A DNA stretch of 36,669 nucleotides from an uncultured Bacilli bacterium (GTDB lineage Bacteria > Bacillota_I > Bacilli_A > RF39 > UBA660), in the NCBI GenBank assembly GCA_944331805.1, contig CALVIS010000010.1, forward strand, positions 1 through 36,669, in the 5' to 3' direction. Within the stretch, counting starts at the first letter, position 1, and each line of letters starts with the position of its first letter. A program made the position numbers and the translations under genes. Positions 32,584 to 36,669 of this stretch are shown one piece after another. A model generated the notes under the pieces. That model worked only from the letters and a program-made list of their open reading frames with translations. It did no database searches and was not told where the DNA came from.

Positions 32584-33810
32584 CTCGCTATAATTAATAA
32601 CATTAGAAACAGGTATAATATAATTGTTTTCATCTAACTTAGTCAAAGTATCATAAAAACATATTATTCCTCCAGTACCTATTTCTTTTTTAGTTTTCTC
32701 TAACTTACTAAAATTCTTAATCATTTCTTTTTTAGGAATAGCAATCTTTTTTATCTCTAAAGGATATAACTTATTATTTTTATAAAATATTAAGTCTATT
32801 TCATTTTTCTCTTTATCACGATAATAATAAAGATTAGGAGTAATTCCTCTAGCATTATAAGCTTTAATTATTTCACTAACAATAAAAGTTTCTAAATAAT
32901 GTCCTGAACTAGAACCAAGTTGTAATTCTCTTGCACTAGTATATCCTGCTAAATAAGCAGCAAGACCTGTATCCATAAATACAATTTTAGGTAAATGAGT
33001 TATTCTTTTAAGTTCACTATTCATATAAGGCTCAAGTAAATAAACAAGACCAGAGGTTACTAAAATACTCATCCACCTAACTGCGGTTGGAACACTAATT
33101 AAAGCATCATTAGCAAGAGCCGTATAATTAAGTTGTTCTCCTGTCCTTGAAGCCACACTTACAATAAATTTTCTAAAACTAAGCTCATTACCTATCTCTG
33201 TTAGTTCTTTAACATCACGAGAAATATAAGTATCAAGATAACTACTAAAATAAATATCACGAGATAAATCTTTTTCCATATAAAGTGTAGGCATACCACC
33301 TTTAAATATTATCTCATATAATTTATTAACATCTATCTTAGGCATAGTTTTATACTCATTTAATTTAGCAGGGTCAAACAATTCCTTCTTTTCATTTTTA
33401 ACTATCTCAGAATACATAAAACTATTTAAATTAATAATACCAACACGACCAGCCAATGACTCACTAACATTTTTCATCAAATGGAATTGTTGTGAGCCTG
33501 TTAACCAGTACATTCCATTTTTATTTTCTTTATCAACATTTATTTTTATATAAGAAAATAAATTAGGAGCATACTGCACTTCATCAATAAGTAAAGGAGC
33601 AGGATGTTCTTCTAAAAATAATTTAGGATCACTCTTTGCTTGCTCACGTAAAACTTCATCATCCAAAGTTATATATTCCATATTATCAGGTTTTAAACTA
33701 AGTAAAAGTGTTGTTTTACCAACTTGTCTAGGTCCTGTAACTAACAAGACTTTAAACGTTTTATTAATATTTTCAATAATCTCTATCGCTTCTCTAGAAT
33801 ACATAAACAT
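32572..33810 (-). CDS. AAA_14/DUF4143 P-loop ATPase (second copy)
   Basis: A ~412-residue relative of the ATPase at 12372, of the more common subtype. Walker A GPRQVGKTTLL (near 25-35), Walker B LLIDEVQYAP, sensor LTGSQQFHLM, and C-terminal ETFIVSEIIKAY and EIDLIFYKNNKLYPLEIKK, a PD-(D/E)XK-like DUF4143 end. ATG 33810 has AAAGG just upstream; ATG 33804 is also possible. Its promoter (33828-33856) overlaps three 23-bp repeats that reach into the clpC stop codon. Family function is not established; the setting next to an AlbA_2 regulator suggests accessory DNA. Confidence 0.88.
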   Translation of the reverse strand: MFMYSREAIEIIENINKTFKVLLVTGPRQVGKTTLLLSLKPDNMEYITLDDEVLREQAKSDPKLFLEEHPAPLLIDEVQYAPNLFSYIKINVDKENKNGMYWLTGSQQFHLMKNVSESLAGRVGIINLNSFMYSEIVKNEKKELFDPAKLNEYKTMPKIDVNKLYEIIFKGGMPTLYMEKDLSRDIYFSSYLDTYISRDVKELTEIGNELSFRKFIVSVASRTGEQLNYTALANDALISVPTAVRWMSILVTSGLVYLLEPYMNSELKRITHLPKIVFMDTGLAAYLAGYTSARELQLGSSSGHYLETFIVSEIIKAYNARGITPNLYYYRDKEKNEIDLIFYKNNKLYPLEIKKIAIPKKEMIKNFSKLEKTKKEIGTGGIICFYDTLTKLDENNYIIPVSNVINYSEPQD

Positions 33811-33827
33811 CACTGCCTTTCAACTTA

Positions 33828-33856
33828 ATTATACAGTCAAATGTTACAAAAGTCAA
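33828..33856 (-). promoter_or_regulatory. Promoter of the second DUF4143 ATPase gene
   Basis: On the minus strand TTGACT (complement of 33851-33856), 17 nt, TATAAT (complement of 33828-33833). The -35 box is part of the first 23-bp repeat, so a protein bound there would compete with RNA polymerase. Confidence 0.75.
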
Positions 33857-33901
33857 TGCTTGTATGTTAAATTAGTCAATACCTATATATTAAATTAGTC
33901 A
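33844..33901 (-). repeat. Three 23-bp direct repeats at the second ATPase promoter
   Basis: Copies start at 33844, 33867 and 33890 (TTACAAAAGTCA, TTAAATTAGTCA, TTAAATTAGTCA on the plus strand). On the minus strand each contains a TGACT that resembles a -35 box. Period and copy number match the array before the first DUF4143 ATPase, though the sequence is unrelated. The last copy overlaps the clpC stop codon. Confidence 0.75.
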
Positions 33902-36187
33902 GACTGTTATCTCTTTCTTACCATTATACCAAGCATCAACAATAATAGGAGTAACCACTTCATCTATAACTTTATCAACTCTTCTCGCTCCAAACTTAGG
34001 ATAATTACTATCCTTAATAACTTTATCCACAATTTTTGGGGATATCTTTATCTTTAAATCTTTCTTTTTAAATCCTTCTATTAACACATTTAATCTTTTT
34101 TCCACAATTTTGTGAATAACATCACTACTCATATCATTAAAATAATAAATCTTACCTATTCTATTAACAAATTCCACACCTAAAAACTCTTCTATATCGA
34201 TATTGTTCTTACTTTCTGTAAAACCTATAGAATCATTTGAATAACCTAAATTAGTAGTCATAAAAAGAAACACATTATCAAATCTAACCTTTCTACCTCG
34301 AGAATCAGTCAAAACTCCTTCATCAAGTACTTGTAAAAATAGTTTCATTACTTCACTAGATGCTTTCTCTATCTCATCAAGTAATACCACAGAATGAGGA
34401 TGCATTCTAATTGTATCAAGAATAGTTAAATGATTATCAAAACCAACATAACCTGGAGGAGAACCAATAATCTTACTAACCGTATGAGCCTCTTTATATT
34501 CACTCATGTCAAGTCTAATAAAGTTAGACTCGCCATATAAAAGTTTGGCAAACTCTTTAACTAATAAAGTCTTACCAACACCAGTTCTACCACAGAATAA
34601 AAAAGATTCTATATGAGGCTTATCTTGAAAACCAAGTCTAACCTTCTTAACTCTATTACACAAATCAGTAATAATCTCATCTTGTCCTAAAACTGTCTTT
34701 TTCAAATTTTTATCTAAATTATTTATAATCTTTCTACTACTCTTATTAATCTCATAAACAGGTATCTTAGTCTTTAAATATATAACATCTGCAACCATCT
34801 CTTTAGTAATCTTTTTAGGCTTTCTCTTAGTCATTAAATTAAGTTCTAACTCATTCTTCTTAGTAAGTAATTCTTTCTCCTTTTCTTTATAAGTAGAAGC
34901 TAGATCAAAGTCTTGTTTAATAATCGCTTTCTTCTTATTACTTATAACTTCCTGAAGCTTTGTATTTATTTTTAAAAGTTCAGTATCATTCTTACTCTCT
35001 AAAAGTGATGCCTTAGTACAAACTTCATCTAAGATATCAATAGATTTATCAGGCTGATAATACTCATATATATAAGTATCACTAAGGTCTACTATTAAAT
35101 CTATAATATCATCACTAATACTAACAAAGTGATATGCTTCATATAAAGGCTTTAACTTTTTTAATATCTCTTTAGTCTTTTCTTTAGTAGGCTCTTCTAT
35201 CATAATAATCTGAAACCTTCTGTTTAAAGCCTTATCTTTTTCTATAAAGTTATGATATTCATAAGTAGTAGTCGCTCCAATTAACTGTATCTTTCCTCTT
35301 GCTAGAGCAGGTTTTATAATGTTAGAGGCATCAATCGCTCCTTCCGCACCACCTGCACCTACTATCGTATGTACTTCATCTATAAAGACAATAATATCAT
35401 CATTTTCTTCAAGTTCTTTTAATATTTTAGATACTCTTTCTTCAAACTCTCCTCTATATTTTGTCCCGGCCACTAAATTAGCCATAGGAAGAGATAGTAT
35501 AGTCTTCCCTTTAAGAGGCTTAGGAACATTACCATCTACTATTCTTCTAGCAAGTTCTTCTACAATAGCCGTCTTTCCAACTCCTGCTTCTCCAATAAGT
35601 AAAGGATTATTCTTACCTCTTCTACATAATATCTCTATTAGACTCTTAATCTCATCTTCACGCCCTATAACAGGGTCAACTTCATTACTTACTACTTTTT
35701 TATTAAGATTAACCGCAAAGTCTTCTACAAGTAACTTCTTATGTATCGCTTTATTACTAACTTTAGAATCTTTTGATATAGAATTGTATATCTCATCTAC
35801 ATCTATATTAAGACCAATTAAAAGTCTAATAGCAACGCCTTCACCTTCTTCAAGTATTGCCAGTAACAACTCATTAACACTAACTTCTACCTCACCTTTC
35901 TCTTTACTATTTAGTATCGCCGTTTCTATAACTCTCTTTAACAAAGGAGTATATAAAAACCACTGATTCGCTTCCTTACCAACTCCTACTATTCTTATGA
36001 GTTCACTCTTAAACACTTCGTAAGTTATATTGTAGGAAGCTAGTACTGATACTATCTCTAAATCCTTCATTGAAAGTATAGAAAGAAACAAATGCTCACT
36101 TCCAACATAAGGATGTCTTAAATTATTCATCTCTTTTTTAGCAAGTATCAAAGCTTTCTGTGCTTCTTCACTAAATCTTGAAAACAT
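33899..36187 (-). CDS. clpC: ClpC-type ATP-dependent Clp protease ATPase subunit
   Basis: A 762-residue AAA+ unfoldase that passes substrates to ClpP. An N-terminal Clp_N repeat domain (1-145), first AAA+ module with Walker A GEAGVGKT (199-206) and Walker B IVFIDEVHT, a middle region with a UVR-like segment (IIKQDFDLASTYKEKEKELL), and the second AAA+ module with Walker A GRTGVGKT (near 530) and VVLLDEIEKAS. The loop SNDSIGFTESK holds the IGF motif used to dock on ClpP, so the pair with clpP at 10838 is likely functional. Unlike in Bacillus, ctsR, mcsA and mcsB are not next to it. It has its own promoter. Confidence 0.95.
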   Translation of the reverse strand: MFSRFSEEAQKALILAKKEMNNLRHPYVGSEHLFLSILSMKDLEIVSVLASYNITYEVFKSELIRIVGVGKEANQWFLYTPLLKRVIETAILNSKEKGEVEVSVNELLLAILEEGEGVAIRLLIGLNIDVDEIYNSISKDSKVSNKAIHKKLLVEDFAVNLNKKVVSNEVDPVIGREDEIKSLIEILCRRGKNNPLLIGEAGVGKTAIVEELARRIVDGNVPKPLKGKTILSLPMANLVAGTKYRGEFEERVSKILKELEENDDIIVFIDEVHTIVGAGGAEGAIDASNIIKPALARGKIQLIGATTTYEYHNFIEKDKALNRRFQIIMIEEPTKEKTKEILKKLKPLYEAYHFVSISDDIIDLIVDLSDTYIYEYYQPDKSIDILDEVCTKASLLESKNDTELLKINTKLQEVISNKKKAIIKQDFDLASTYKEKEKELLTKKNELELNLMTKRKPKKITKEMVADVIYLKTKIPVYEINKSSRKIINNLDKNLKKTVLGQDEIITDLCNRVKKVRLGFQDKPHIESFLFCGRTGVGKTLLVKEFAKLLYGESNFIRLDMSEYKEAHTVSKIIGSPPGYVGFDNHLTILDTIRMHPHSVVLLDEIEKASSEVMKLFLQVLDEGVLTDSRGRKVRFDNVFLFMTTNLGYSNDSIGFTESKNNIDIEEFLGVEFVNRIGKIYYFNDMSSDVIHKIVEKRLNVLIEGFKKKDLKIKISPKIVDKVIKDSNYPKFGARRVDKVIDEVVTPIIVDAWYNGKKEITV

Positions 36188-36210
36188 AAAATTCCTCCAA
36201 TCTAATAATA

Positions 36211-36240
36211 TTGTAAAGATTTTTACTTAATCTAATCAAG
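36211..36240 (-). promoter_or_regulatory. Promoter of clpC
   Basis: On the minus strand TTGATT (complement of 36235-36240), 18 nt, TACAAT (complement of 36211-36216), about 24 nt before the ATG, with GGAGG close to the start. No CtsR-like direct repeat (GGTCAAA) is seen. Confidence 0.6.
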
Positions 36241-36262
36241 AAATAGAAACCCCAAAAAAATG

Positions 36263-36286
36263 ACAAAAAAAAGACCCCTAAGGGTC
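36263..36286 (-). terminator. Intrinsic terminator of the YfcC-like transporter gene
   Basis: Stem GACCC/GGGTC (36273-36277, 36282-36286) with a 4-nt loop, followed on the minus strand by eight Ts. It separates the transporter transcript from clpC. Confidence 0.8.
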
Positions 36287-36294
36287 AATATTTA

Positions 36295-36669
36295 CTAAAT
36301 TATTAGTAATAACACTGTAAATACTATAAATGCTAATACAAGTAATGCTACTAATAACTTCCAAATATACTTAAACCAATCTTTATAAGAAGTATTAGTA
36401 TAAGCAAGTGTAACCATAAGTGGAATACTAGTAGGTGCTACTAAAGTAACAATACCATATAAGCTCTGGAATATTACAGCAATAAGTTGATAATTATTAG
36501 TATCAGTAACCACACTTACAAAATATGGTAATACACTATAAAATGCATAAAGTGGATCTCCGTTAAAGATACTAGAAATAACTACAACTAAACCAGTAGT
36601 AAAGATATTAAATCCTTTAGTTAATCCTAAAATAAATTTATAGATAACTAATTGATATGGATCATAAGT
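36295..36669 (-). CDS. YfcC-family (C4-dicarboxylate/amino acid type) transporter, C-terminal part
   Basis: The frame is open from the right edge to the TAA at 36295, 124 codons, so the gene starts outside the window; an internal ATG near 36513 is not the start. Residues show three to four hydrophobic segments, a GFNIFTTGLVVVISSIF stretch, the family-like turn LVAPTSIPLMVTLAYTNTSYKDWFKY, and a hydrophobic C-terminal helix. This resembles the end of YfcC/DcuC-type carriers. The family call is from pattern memory and the substrate is unknown. Confidence 0.7.
   Translation of the reverse strand, partial: TYDPYQLVIYKFILGLTKGFNIFTTGLVVVISSIFNGDPLYAFYSVLPYFVSVVTDTNNYQLIAVIFQSLYGIVTLVAPTSIPLMVTLAYTNTSYKDWFKYIWKLLVALLVLAFIVFTVLLLII

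Noticed and set aside
1-36669. tRNA, rRNA or riboswitch genes
   Set aside because: I saw no convincing tRNA cloverleaf, rRNA segment or known riboswitch core in the gaps; small or diverged ones could be missed without a covariance search.

Overview
The window is strongly AT-rich and densely packed, with nearly every gene on the minus strand. The gene content fits an uncultured Bacilli-type Bacillota with a reduced, RF39-like genome: a str operon, cysS-mrnC-rlmB-sigma in the Bacillus order, uvrA-yvlD-lgt-...-trxB-yvcK-whiA, ClpP/ClpC, and consensus SigA-type promoters. TGA ends several genes (for example at 2397 and 13917), so the standard bacterial code applies, not the Mycoplasma code. The assignment rests on gene content and order, not on a database match.

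Layout. 1-2171: fusA (cut by the window edge), rpsG and rpsL behind a good promoter; S12 carries an unusual Pro-to-Ile change. 2397-3555: a family 2 glycosyltransferase with a perfect TTGACA-17-TATAAT promoter. 3594-8671: a diversity-generating retroelement (DGR). In transcription order it holds a membrane-anchored target protein whose last ~36 residues form the variable repeat (VR, 6762-6870), a hairpin at the target stop codon, three tandem template-repeat cassettes (TR3, TR2, TR1), avd, the DGR reverse transcriptase, and a small four-helix membrane protein. 8741-9058: a promoter and terminator around a decayed gene. 9057-11716: a TGS-type nucleoside kinase diverging from clpP, and a DUF3006 gene. 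11905-13771: a double-XRE regulator facing a DUF4143 ATPase that has three 23-bp repeats upstream of its promoter. 13917-22873: a long operon uvrA-yvlD-lgt-(kinase-like)-trxB-yvcK-whiA-PHP. 22932-29069: a tail-anchored pseudokinase-like protein, a RelA/SpoT homolog with a suspect synthetase site, a SigH-like sigma factor, rlmB, mrnC, a zinc peptidase and cysS. 29100-33901: two tandem paralogs of unknown function, a cupin, an AlbA_2/HATPase regulator with 12-bp promoter repeats, and a second DUF4143 ATPase, again with three 23-bp upstream repeats. 33899-36286: clpC. 36295 to the end: the C-terminus of a YfcC-like transporter.

The main discovery is the DGR. In the 72 nt nearest the VR 3' end, all nine TR1/VR differences fall on TR1 adenines, which is the signature of mutagenic homing. 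The locus has three template cassettes, not one. They differ in adenine pattern and in loop length (6 to 9 codons between two fixed motifs), and they share flanking RNA stems supported by compensatory changes. TR3 appears to have its own promoter and terminator. The second lead is the pair of unrelated 23-bp triplicate repeat arrays upstream of the two DUF4143 ATPase genes.
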